A stretch of 64,000 nucleotides of DNA, from assembly GCA_902550555.1 (NCBI GenBank), contig CACCZR010000004.1, positions 1 through 64,000 on the forward strand, in the 5' to 3' direction. Below are positions 26,901 through 33,276 of this stretch, piece after piece (the stretch's first letter is position 1; the number at the start of each line of letters is the position of its first letter). The notes beneath the pieces are model-generated. The model did not search any database and was not told the origin of the DNA. It saw nothing but the letters and a program-made list of their open reading frames with translations. Source of the stretch: an uncultured SAR116 cluster alpha proteobacterium (GTDB taxonomy: Bacteria > Pseudomonadota > Alphaproteobacteria > Puniceispirillales > Marisalimonadaceae). The position numbers and the translations under genes are program-made.

Positions 26901-28813
26901 CTATCAAATCTCTCATCATGCGCTCTTAGGGCATTCAGGATCTGCCAAACGACTTTATAACGTTCATTGTCATTGAGTGCTTTTTCTGCAGAAACACCAG
27001 GTGCAACTGTAATTGGCAGAATTACATAACCAAGTTTTTTGTCGTCTGCCTTTCGCATTACACGTCCTACTGATTGAACAACATCAATCTGACTTTTTCT
27101 TGGATGAAGAAACATAATTGCGTCTAGAGCAGGAACGTCAACACCCTCTGATAAACAACGAGCATTTGTCAAAACACGACAAACATTCTCACCTGCCTCC
27201 TCCTTTAACCAGTTGAGTTTTTCGTTTCGTTGCTCGGCATTGAAAGTGCCGTCGACGTGAAACAACTCAACCTCAAGGTCTGTTTTAGTTTCTTCAGATA
27301 CTTTTTCTTGAGAGATATAATCCTTTACAACACTGGAAAACTCAGCAGAGAACATCTGGGAAGTTTTGATATTTTGACAGAATGCTAATGCCCGTTTCAT
27401 AGGCACAGAGTCTTCAGCAGTGCTATCTTTCTTATTGTTCATTCCTACTTTTGCAAGTGCTTTGTAACAACCAACCATCTTAGTTGCATCATCGAGTTGT
27501 AATTCTGCTCCTTCCGTAAAACTACGTTGTACCCTGTCTGAAACTAGTTGTTCATCCATCATTAAGACGACAACCTTGTAATCAGTTAAGTGACCATTTT
27601 CGACCGCCCAACCAAAACCACGATGGAAAAGGTTTTTTCCAAAAGTATTTTCGTCATCCATTGATGCTAAGGCAACCTCGCCATCATCCGCTTTCTTTTT
27701 AGCAGTTTCTCCAAATATTCTAGGAGTTGCAGTCATATAAAGACGTTTCTTGCCTCTTACATTTTCGTCACTATGAATTTTAACAAAGTTTGACTCGTCA
27801 TCACCAACAAGTGTAGCCCCAGTAGTGCGATGTGCTTCATCACAAACTATTAGATCAAAATCACCAAGTTTATACTCATATTGCGATTTAGAAATTACAT
27901 CAATTGAATGATAAGTTGAAAACACCACTGTCATTTTTGATTTGTCAGCTCGATTTATCTGTTCTGATAGTTTGCGAGCATCTGTAGTTGCAGGAAATGC
28001 CAAATCGTTAAGATTAACTTCTATTTGATCATCAGATGCTTTCTTTTTTCCAACCTTATCATCTGAACATGCAGAGAATGCAATAAAGTCCTCCTTTGCG
28101 TCATTCTTCCATTCTCGAACTGTCTGAGACATCAATGCAAGCGAAGGTACCATGTAGAGAACAGTTTTACCTACACCCGCAACCTCTTCTGCTATGCGTA
28201 AACTGGTAAATGTCTTTCCAGTTCCGCATGCCATAATCATCTTACCTCTATCATCTTCTGCGAGTCCATCACGTACTGCATTCAAAGCTTTAATTTGATG
28301 ATCTCTAAGTTCTTTTTTGGAGCGCAAACGAACTGTTCCGTTACTGATGTAGGACGACCAATCGATCCGACTTTCTTCAAGTTCAGATAACTGAATACGA
28401 ATATATTCCTGATTTATATTATCAAAGACCGACTGAGCATGTTTGCCAATTGGTTGTGTAGATGTGTCTATCAGCATCAACCGTGTGAAATCATTTGTAG
28501 ATGATGCCGATATGAAAGAGTCAAGATCTGACTTAGATATGGAGTGCTCTGCTTCATAGAACTTACATTGAACTGCGCAGTATCCTTCTTCATCACGCAA
28601 CTTTGCTACCAAATCTATTCCAATATCTTTGTTGGAGTATCCCTCACGGTTTCTTGCCCAGTCTTCATAATGCCAAACTTCGCTATATTGCTGAGTTTGC
28701 GTTGCATCATTTTCAAGAAATACCTTTGCAAGTCGCTCAAATGCATTGCCCAACTCTGTGCTGTTGGATGCTTGCTCCCTAATCGTTGATAGTGCTTTTT
28801 GTAATGCAGACAT
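23933..28813 (-). CDS. Type ISP single-chain restriction-modification enzyme
   Basis: 1626 residues. The order is: an Mrr-like nuclease with Asp67 and the QCK element (82-84); a superfamily 2 helicase with GTGKT (197-201), DEAH (325-328) and QSVGRVMRK near 580; an acidic linker near 670-710; a gamma-type N6-adenine methyltransferase with DPFSGTGTF near 921 and NPPYSAGQ near 1025; and a C-terminal target-recognition region. This is the LlaGI/LlaBIII layout, in which one polypeptide methylates its site, translocates and cuts. All catalytic motifs look intact. Methylation protects the host, so the gene is probably active. The nuclease-to-methylase part is clearly richer in GC than the last ~550 residues. 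Divergent from a WYL regulator. Confidence 0.92.
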   Translation of the reverse strand: MSALQKALSTIREQASNSTELGNAFERLAKVFLENDATQTQQYSEVWHYEDWARNREGYSNKDIGIDLVAKLRDEEGYCAVQCKFYEAEHSISKSDLDSFISASSTNDFTRLMLIDTSTQPIGKHAQSVFDNINQEYIRIQLSELEESRIDWSSYISNGTVRLRSKKELRDHQIKALNAVRDGLAEDDRGKMIMACGTGKTFTSLRIAEEVAGVGKTVLYMVPSLALMSQTVREWKNDAKEDFIAFSACSDDKVGKKKASDDQIEVNLNDLAFPATTDARKLSEQINRADKSKMTVVFSTYHSIDVISKSQYEYKLGDFDLIVCDEAHRTTGATLVGDDESNFVKIHSDENVRGKKRLYMTATPRIFGETAKKKADDGEVALASMDDENTFGKNLFHRGFGWAVENGHLTDYKVVVLMMDEQLVSDRVQRSFTEGAELQLDDATKMVGCYKALAKVGMNNKKDSTAEDSVPMKRALAFCQNIKTSQMFSAEFSSVVKDYISQEKVSEETKTDLEVELFHVDGTFNAEQRNEKLNWLKEEAGENVCRVLTNARCLSEGVDVPALDAIMFLHPRKSQIDVVQSVGRVMRKADDKKLGYVILPITVAPGVSAEKALNDNERYKVVWQILNALRAHDERFDSTINRIGLGEDVSDRIEIIDGTSTSELEATTAVVEDIKPKAKKKEDSEDETDTNLGGEDETEDEDDKEPKQLSFTLTDLSQAIKAKIVDKCGTRDYWENWASDIAKIAQQHITRINSVVLNSGTKERASFMQFVDEIRDDLNPDISETDAVEMLAQHIITRPVFDTLFQGNRFTTENAVSKAMETVLSQIYDHKIDTETRTLEKFYDSVKRRSADIITSRGRQTLILELYDRFFRNAFPLMTQKLGIVYTPIEVVDFIIHSVEDVMQEEFGSSLGNEGVHILDPFSGTGTFISRLLQSGILSKDQIRKKFKSEIHANEIILLAYYIACINIEAVYDDLVKENQYQSFDGMVLTDTFQLYEQDRDMIADLLPDNSERRTNQKKRDITVIIGNPPYSAGQTTANDNAANLKYQNLDKRIEDSYVNESSATNRQDLYDSYIRAFRWAADRVDQEGVIGFITNSGWIDGNATDGFRKCLSKEFGKIYVFNLRGNSRVSGEMARKEGGNIFNVRVGVTIIILVKQKNQSKDGQIFYADIGDYLKKDEKLSKIRNYKSIKGIENEGDFKLIKPDDQNDWINQGDKSFKNYLPLGSKSKEQENCIFNLYSLGVASGRDAWCYNFSKKKVGINIKSAIEYYNQEVDNYRESNSTLLPEKFVKVDPKLMSWNRNAFQDLKRYKKYKFESHCIVKALYRPFCFQHFYFSKQMNAMQYQMNRIFSDKLSNNLVICVNGIGAKNALSPFVSKHVVDLNFLEAGAQCFPTMITQKVNENDLFSNKDSLNLTESVINDKLLFNINETYKTTTIKKLNFLQYIYGLLHSDDYRSRYANNLTKEMPRIPLVKSFEMFNEFREAGEKLIYLHLNFEEVKPYPVNFREGSLELISNIDFKSFYRVEKMRFEKKENKKIVKYNKNITIEGIPLDAYEYKLCGRSALEWVMDRQCVRTDKSSGIINDANDYANETMNNPAYPLELFQRVITVSLETIKIIKSLPKLDID

Positions 28814-28994
28814 TAAAAATCCAGTAAATAAAATATATTTTAAATCTCATCTTTATTGAGACTAACTTTTTCATAATATAATTATAAGCATATTTTATGA
28901 AATAAAAAAAACTTCATTGTAAGATGGGAGAGATTTTTTAGTTTAATATGAAGAAATTTTAGTGATTATTTCTGGGAGCTACTCACTCCCCTAT
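28814..28994. other. Upstream region of the ISP gene
   Basis: About 180 bp of AT-rich DNA ahead of the restriction-modification start. The sequence GGGAGCTACTCACTCCC at 28974-28990 can form a 5 bp GGGAG/CTCCC stem with a 7 base loop. It lies just after the stop of the small leftward gene at 28995-29090 and could be that gene's terminator, though there is no strong T run. I see no clear promoter. Confidence 0.35.
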
Positions 28995-29090
28995 TTACCA
29001 AGGTTCAAGAGTTACTGAAACAATCTCACCTTTTGCGTATTTAGTAATAGTTACTTTGTGTTTCTTTGTATATCTAATTTTAGTAGTCAT
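28995..29090 (-). CDS. 31-residue basic peptide, possible small gene
   Basis: ATG at 29090 opens 31 codons: it starts MTTKIRYTKKHKVTITK, ends VSVTLEPW, and stops with TAA. An AAGGA element lies about 8 bp before the ATG, and a small hairpin follows the stop. The peptide is strongly basic with alternating Thr/Val, like a small beta-sheet protein. It sits in the divergent gap between the ISP gene and the WYL regulator. I do not recognise it. A ribosome site plus sensible composition are the only support. Confidence 0.45.
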   Translation of the reverse strand: MTTKIRYTKKHKVTITKYAKGEIVSVTLEPW

Positions 29091-29132
29091 TTTATGTCCT
29101 TTTTGTTTAATTCTAAAATTATTGATGTATCG

Positions 29133-29157
29133 TATACTCATGACAAAAACTGTCATG
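29133..29157 (+). promoter_or_regulatory. Likely WYL promoter -10 box and overlapping operator
   Basis: TATACT at 29133-29138 is a good -10 box. Immediately after it, CATGACA (29139-29145) and TGTCATG (29151-29157) form a perfect 7 bp inverted repeat around AAAAC. The WYL gene starts at 29171. A repeat right behind the -10 box is the usual place for an autorepressor. BrxR/CapW-type WYL regulators of defence genes are known to bind inverted repeats near their own start. The -35 box is unclear. Confidence 0.6.
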
Positions 29158-29170
29158 GTTAGGATTTAAA

Positions 29171-30163
29171 GTGGCAACAAAATTTAGAAGTTTGATAATT
29201 TTTGCATCAGAATTGAAATCATCTCGCAATGGAATGACTAAAAAAGAAATGCTTAAAAGATGTCAAGAATTAGGATTATTAGGAAGAGGATCGATTAGAA
29301 CTATTGACAGATGGATAGAAGAATTAAAACTTAATTTTAACTTTGAAATAACCTCGCATTTATATGCAGATGATAAAAACCAAAGAAGATATAAAGTAAC
29401 AAATTTTCCAAATGAGATGTTTAGTTTGTCTCAAGAAGAACGAACAGGATTAGAAATATTAAAAGAGAGTTTAAGTGATGAAAATCATAAAAATGCGATC
29501 AGTAAAGTTTTAGCAACTCAACAACCTCTCTCAAACCAAGTATTAAATGATTTAAGCGAATTGATCGATAATACTTCTTATGCTTCTCAAATTGCTCCTC
29601 GATCAAAAGTTGATAATCAGTATATGCAAATTGTTGAAGAAGCAATCAAAGGTTATACAAAAATTAGGTTTAAATATCGATCAGCAAATGCCGAAAAATC
29701 GACCATACAAGAGGTATCTCCAATCGGACTAATCTTTAGTCGTTTTGGTTATTTAGTTGCTTTCTATCGGTCTAAAATCCCTATTGTTTACCGATTAGAT
29801 TTACTTGAAAAAGTTCAAGCAACTGACAAACCATCAGATCGAGATGAAGAGTTTAATTTTCAAAAATGGAGTGAACAATCATTTGGAATTTTTCATGGAG
29901 ATAAAACTTTTCGAGCAGAAATTCGCTTTTCAAAAAAGGTTGCTCATAGTGTTAAAAATATAAACTTTCATTCAAGTCAGCAAATGAGAGTTAACAAAGA
30001 TAAATCAATAACATTGATTGTTATTTGTAAAGGAATGAGAGAATTGATTTATGAACTGCTAAATCCTCTTTATTTTGGAGAGTTCAAAATCATTCAACCA
30101 GTAGAGTTACAAAAAGCATATCAAGACTACCTATTAAGTTCTTTAGATGCGATTGAGGTTTAA
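29171..30163 (+). CDS. WYL-domain transcriptional regulator
   Basis: 330 residues. An N-terminal winged helix-turn-helix (about 15-75, including KKEMLKRCQELGL and SIRTIDRWIEEL) is followed by a WYL domain (about 150-225; VSPIGLIFSRFGYLVAFYR, then YRLDLLEKV) and a C-terminal extension ending near the PLYFGEFKI segment. WYL proteins of this layout (BrxR, CapW) repress defence operons until a nucleic-acid or nucleotide signal releases them. The start is GTG, with AGGA 6 bp upstream. It is divergent from the ISP restriction-modification gene and has a perfect inverted repeat before its start, so autorepression and control of the ISP gene are likely by inference. A relic copy lies at 23741. Confidence 0.88.
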   Translation: MATKFRSLIIFASELKSSRNGMTKKEMLKRCQELGLLGRGSIRTIDRWIEELKLNFNFEITSHLYADDKNQRRYKVTNFPNEMFSLSQEERTGLEILKESLSDENHKNAISKVLATQQPLSNQVLNDLSELIDNTSYASQIAPRSKVDNQYMQIVEEAIKGYTKIRFKYRSANAEKSTIQEVSPIGLIFSRFGYLVAFYRSKIPIVYRLDLLEKVQATDKPSDRDEEFNFQKWSEQSFGIFHGDKTFRAEIRFSKKVAHSVKNINFHSSQQMRVNKDKSITLIVICKGMRELIYELLNPLYFGEFKIIQPVELQKAYQDYLLSSLDAIEV

Positions 30164-30280
30164 ATGGATTTATTTATTAGCTTTATAGTATTTGGTTTGA
30201 TTATCATTTTGATATTGCCGATTGGTATAGCAGTCGAGAGATTGGTTAATTGTTTATTCGATTGTTTAAAGAATAAGTGA
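30164..30280 (+). CDS. 38-residue single-pass membrane peptide
   Basis: The ATG follows the WYL stop codon directly, with no gap. The peptide starts MDLFISFIVFGLIIILI, is hydrophobic to about residue 23, and has a charged tail ending FDCLKNK. It is too short to assign. Zero spacing suggests translational coupling to the regulator. The decayed copy at 21270 retains the DNA for its last codons, so the WYL-peptide-tRNA order was duplicated as a unit. Confidence 0.5.
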   Translation: MDLFISFIVFGLIIILILPIGIAVERLVNCLFDCLKNK

Positions 30281-30404
30281 TTTGTGATAGATAAAGAGAT
30301 GTTTGATGATTTTTTTAGTCAATTTGATGTGTAAAAGTGGTGGCACTTCTGGTGGTACCTAGATTTTGACTAAAAATGAAGCTAAAAAAGTCAATAAAAA
30401 CAAT

Positions 30405-30481
30405 GCGCTCGTAGCTCAGCTGGATAGAGCACTAGACTACGAATCTAGGGGTCAGGGGTTCGAATCCTCTCGAGCGCACCA
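30405..30481 (+). tRNA. tRNA-Arg (anticodon ACG)
   Basis: Acceptor arms GCGCTCG and CGAGCGC pair perfectly. The D arm is GCTC...GAGC and the anticodon stem CTAGA/TCTAG encloses CTACGAA with anticodon ACG at 30439-30441. The T arm AGGGG/CCTCT encloses TTCGAAT, with a mismatch at one end. CCA is encoded at 30479-30481. It reads CGN arginine codons after deamination to inosine. Its 3' 49 bases are repeated at 33193-33241, so it is the attachment site of an inserted element and remains intact. Confidence 0.97.
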
Positions 30482-30483
30482 CA
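30435..30483 (+). repeat. attL core: 3' part of tRNA-Arg
   Basis: This 49 bp segment, from the anticodon stem through the CCA end plus two bases, is identical to 33193-33241. A long identical 3' tRNA segment flanking a few kilobases is the hallmark of insertion by a tyrosine recombinase that restores the tRNA. Confidence 0.92.
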
Positions 30484-30551
30484 ATTTGGCTTCCACGCTC
30501 ACATTTCCGAAATCTTTTTTTAAGCATTAAAAGAAAATTTGTTTTAAATGG

Positions 30552-30574
30552 GGTGCTACTATTGGTGCTACTAT
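30552..30574 (+). repeat. Left arm pair of 11 bp repeats
   Basis: GGTGCTACTAT occurs at 30552-30562 and 30564-30574, 12 bp apart start to start. The same pair is near the right end of the element. They are candidate arm-type sites for a recombinase or its directionality factor. A related GGTGGCACT / GGTGGTACC pair lies upstream of the tRNA at 30338-30359. Confidence 0.55.
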
Positions 30575-30675
30575 ACTATTTTGTTTACTAGTAAAATTTA
30601 TGAGCAAGATTTCTATTTTATTACAAATATTTGATATCTAAAATGTAATAAAGAAATTTAAATAAATCTCTCTAA

Positions 30676-30695
30676 TAGTCAATAATTTTGACTAA
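30676..30695. promoter_or_regulatory. Inverted repeat upstream of the 326-residue gene
   Basis: TAGTCAA (30676-30682) and TTGACTA (30688-30694) are perfect inverted arms around 5 bp. A further TTGACTAA is at 30709-30716. The 10-mer TTTTGACTAA occurs here (30686-30695), before the tRNA (30364-30373) and near the right end (33021-33030). It may be a binding site for the AlpA-like protein. Confidence 0.4.
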
Positions 30696-30754
30696 TTTGA
30701 TAATTTAGTTGACTAATATGTAATTTAGTCATATTTTAATATTAAGAGTAAACT

Positions 30755-31735
30755 ATGCCTAATATTATTTTGACTGAAGATGATCTAAAAAAGATGGAAC
30801 CTGAATTAAGAGGTCAGTTATTAGATTTTCTTAGTCAAGCTTTTGTTAAAAAAAATTGGCCAAAAATTCCATCAGATACAATACAAGACAATTTGCTAGA
30901 ATTTCAAAGACCAAATATAATAAGTATTGAAGGTGCGTGTTCAATTTTCTTTGGTTTAAATAAAAATTCCAGAGAATTCATTAAAATTCTAGTTAAAGAT
31001 ATTTATAGAACAAGTGACAAAAAGGGATATGACAAAGAAGACATGTCCTCTTTATTAAATTTAAGTGAAGCATCCCTTAATGGTATAGTAGGTTCAATTA
31101 ATAGGCGCTTTATCTATCGCTTCGATAGAGATGCATACGATGTTTATGGTAATCGAGATGAGATATATCCTATCAAAAGTTCTATTGAAAAAAATTTACT
31201 AAAGCTAATTAACTACACAGCAACTCCAGGAGAAAGCAAATATTGGCTTTCTCATCATAAAGATACATATTGCAATTTTGAAATCGCTATAAAACTTTTT
31301 GAGTTGAACCCAGATTTTGAAATTTATGACTATAAGGTAATAATACCAAACAAAAAATCTAAAGATAATATTGAGTTTTTTGTTAATAACGCCTCAATTT
31401 CTTCTTTTGATGAAAGAAAAGCTCATGTGGATTTTTATATGGATCATGAAGGTTTGGATCTTAATACTGAAAATGCAAAACTAGGTTTTAGGGACAATAT
31501 GGTCAAGTATTGGGCATTAAACAACGCAGGAATAAAAACACACATGTGTACAAACCATGTTTGTAATTCAATACAAGTAATTAAAAATGAAATTCAATAC
31601 AAAAAAATTGGTCCTGCAATTTTTGATTACAATAAAATGAAATTAAATTCAAAAACTGAAACCAAAGTTTATAAAAATATAAAGTTTAATATAGAGGATG
31701 TAAAAATTGAAAAATACCTGAAGAAGACATCATAA
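30755..31735 (+). CDS. Unknown protein of the tRNA-Arg element
   Basis: 326 residues, not recognised. It has no membrane segment or signal peptide. The N-terminal third has helices that could bind DNA (SIEGACSIFFGL, DMSSLLNLSEASLNGIVGSIN) followed by RRFIYRFDRDAYDV. The C-terminal part is mixed alpha/beta with a CTNHVCNS segment near 270. It is first in the element and is followed, after a strong hairpin, by the AlpA-like gene. Possible roles are replication initiation, antirepression or defence; none can be proved from sequence. Confidence 0.75.
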   Translation: MPNIILTEDDLKKMEPELRGQLLDFLSQAFVKKNWPKIPSDTIQDNLLEFQRPNIISIEGACSIFFGLNKNSREFIKILVKDIYRTSDKKGYDKEDMSSLLNLSEASLNGIVGSINRRFIYRFDRDAYDVYGNRDEIYPIKSSIEKNLLKLINYTATPGESKYWLSHHKDTYCNFEIAIKLFELNPDFEIYDYKVIIPNKKSKDNIEFFVNNASISSFDERKAHVDFYMDHEGLDLNTENAKLGFRDNMVKYWALNNAGIKTHMCTNHVCNSIQVIKNEIQYKKIGPAIFDYNKMKLNSKTETKVYKNIKFNIEDVKIEKYLKKTS

Positions 31736-31769
31736 ATTATCTTGTTAAATCTCCATGTAAGACAAGAAA

Positions 31770-31792
31770 TAGGGGGAGAAAAATCTCCCCTA
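31770..31792 (+). terminator. Strong hairpin before the AlpA-like gene
   Basis: GGGGAGA at 31773-31779 pairs with TCTCCCC at 31784-31790 around a 4 base loop. Outer T-A and A-T pairs lie beyond one bulged G. No T run follows on this strand (TAATTAAATAAAG), so it may be a weak terminator, an RNA stabiliser or a leader element for the AlpA-like gene 24 bp downstream. Confidence 0.5.
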
Positions 31793-31815
31793 ATTAAATA
31801 AAGAAAGGAAAAACA

Positions 31816-32052
31816 ATGGAACAGCAAAATATAAAAATTGAAAATGAATTTACTAGAAACACAGTATTCTTAACTCAGCCTGAAATAAGTGATTGGTTAA
31901 AGATCTCTAAATCTACAGTTTATCGATGGGTACAGGAAGGGAATTTTCCAAAACCAGTAATGATAGGTAAGCCAGAAAAAAATGGAACATCAAGATGGGT
32001 TGAAGAAGAAGTAAAGGAATGGCTTTCTCAAAGACCAAGAGAAAAATTTTAA
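31816..32052 (+). CDS. AlpA-like helix-turn-helix regulator / excisionase
   Basis: 78 residues. After a polar N-terminus, TQPEISDWLKISKSTVYRWVQEGNFPKPVMIG is the MerR-like helix-turn-helix of the AlpA family, and SRWVEEEVKEWL is its conserved C-terminal helix. AlpA proteins activate or assist excision of integrated elements, so this suggests the element can be excised if an integrase is supplied. A GAAAGGAAA ribosome site lies 8 bp before the ATG. The nuclease gene follows after 19 bp and is probably co-transcribed. Confidence 0.9.
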   Translation: MEQQNIKIENEFTRNTVFLTQPEISDWLKISKSTVYRWVQEGNFPKPVMIGKPEKNGTSRWVEEEVKEWLSQRPREKF

Positions 32053-32071
32053 TCTTTTTAATCCCTAAAAT

Positions 32072-32941
32072 ATGTTTAAGAAAGGCTCAAATTATTCAAG
32101 AAATGATGTATCTAAAATTACCTTAGGAACAGATAAACCCAAAGGTGGTGATTGGGACACGGGGTATGTAAGAGTTAATGATGATTTGTTAATATTTATG
32201 AATATTGGCGTATCAGGTGTTACTGGACATGATTTCAATAACTCTTACGACACAGAAAGTGAATTAATAACTTGGTTTGGAAAACCAAACACCCATTCAA
32301 ATCAACCTTTAATGAAAAGAATAATTAATGGAAGTATAAACTGCCATTTCTTCGCCCGATGGGATAATAAACTGACTGACTTTGTGTATTTAGGTATTGG
32401 AAATGTTATATCTTTTGAAGATGGCGCAGAAGGAAAAAACTCTCTTGGGAAAGTAGTACCAACAATTAAATTTGTAATATCATGCAAAGATGCTCCGAAC
32501 ATAATAATTGATGAAGAAAATAAAAGTATTAATTCTACGTTTGCTTTAGAAAAACATTTAGAAGAATTTATTGTAGATAACTGGAATAATATAAGCTTAG
32601 GTAAAAATTATTATAGATGTGAGAAAGAAGTTGAAGGTAAAAGAAAAAAGTTCAGAACTGATACTGGCGAAATTGACATATTTGCAAAAAGTAAAGATGA
32701 AAAAGAATTTTTAATCATTGAATTAAAAAAAGGTAGAGCAAGTGATAAAGTCATAGGTCAAATTCAGAACTATATGGGTTTTGTTAAAGAGGAATTAGCA
32801 AATAATGGAGAAATTGTTAAAGGTATAATCATCGCTCTAGAAGATGATCAAAGAATAAGAAGAGCATTAAAAGTTACAAATAATATTGAATTCTATAGAT
32901 ACAAAATTAATTTCAACCTAGAAAAAGTAATTACCTCATAA
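32072..32941 (+). CDS. Predicted PD-(D/E)XK nuclease with DUF3427-like N-terminus
   Basis: 289 residues. Residues about 5-135 (YSRNDVSKI, WFGKPNTHSNQP, FVYLGIGN) resemble the DUF3427 domain found attached to helicases and restriction proteins. That match is from memory. Residues about 155-285 match the NucS/DUF91-like nuclease: TDTGEIDIFAK gives the acidic residue, and IIELKKGRASDKVIGQIQNYM gives the E-x-K and following helix. The catalytic set looks complete. Such nucleases without a methylase partner are often modification-dependent restriction enzymes. It is co-transcribed with the AlpA-like gene in the tRNA element. Confidence 0.75.
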   Translation: MFKKGSNYSRNDVSKITLGTDKPKGGDWDTGYVRVNDDLLIFMNIGVSGVTGHDFNNSYDTESELITWFGKPNTHSNQPLMKRIINGSINCHFFARWDNKLTDFVYLGIGNVISFEDGAEGKNSLGKVVPTIKFVISCKDAPNIIIDEENKSINSTFALEKHLEEFIVDNWNNISLGKNYYRCEKEVEGKRKKFRTDTGEIDIFAKSKDEKEFLIIELKKGRASDKVIGQIQNYMGFVKEELANNGEIVKGIIIALEDDQRIRRALKVTNNIEFYRYKINFNLEKVITS

Positions 32942-33106
32942 AAAGTATGAGTTTAAACTTAATTTAAGGATTATTTAGTATACCCAGACAAGCATTACTA
33001 GAACCCAGATATCTTGCTTATTTTGACTAAAATTTATTAAAATAAATTAGTAATAATTTTCACTAATTTAAGAGACAGAAAGTCCTTAATAAATGTTTCA
33101 AAATAT

Positions 33107-33129
33107 GATGCTACTATAGGTGCTACTAT
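33107..33129 (+). repeat. Right arm pair of 11 bp repeats
   Basis: GATGCTACTAT (33107-33117) and GGTGCTACTAT (33119-33129) keep the 12 bp spacing and orientation of the left pair, about 65-85 bp inside the right attachment repeat. Confidence 0.55.
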
Positions 33130-33192
33130 AAATGTTAAAAAAATTATAGTTTAAAAACAATGGTTTATACAGAATTTTTTGCCAGATCAACC

Positions 33193-33241
33193 GACTACGA
33201 ATCTAGGGGTCAGGGGTTCGAATCCTCTCGAGCGCACCACA
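33193..33241 (+). repeat. attR core: duplicated 3' part of tRNA-Arg
   Basis: Identical over 49 bp to 30435-30483. Bases before 33193 do not match a tRNA 5' half, so this is not a second tRNA gene. Together with 32942-33192, which has only the arm repeats and TTTTGACTAA at 33021, it makes up a 335 bp stretch without genes. Confidence 0.92.
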
Positions 33242-33276
33242 TAATATTCTACTTTTGAATTTTTAATTATATTTAA

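Larger units (their letters stand above)
30484..33241 (+). mobile_element. 2.76 kb tRNA-Arg-inserted element without an integrase
   Basis: It is bounded by the 49 bp direct repeats. It carries an unknown 326-residue gene, an AlpA-like gene and a predicted nuclease gene, all rightward. Paired 11 bp repeats (GGTGCTACTAT type) lie inside each end. No integrase, replication or capsid gene is present, so it must have been inserted by an enzyme supplied elsewhere or has lost its own. It could be a satellite-type element or the remnant of a larger island. Confidence 0.8.

Noticed and set aside
26703-26960. Rightward serine-rich frame
   Set aside because: Antisense of the acidic linker of the ISP enzyme; Ser/Val repeats come from Glu/Asp codons read backwards.
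30484-33192. Integrase gene inside the element
   Set aside because: All open frames were read; none shows the R-H-R-Y tyrosine recombinase pattern or a serine recombinase domain.
33193-33241. Second tRNA-Arg gene
   Set aside because: Only the 3' 49 bases are present; the DNA before it cannot form the acceptor or D arm.
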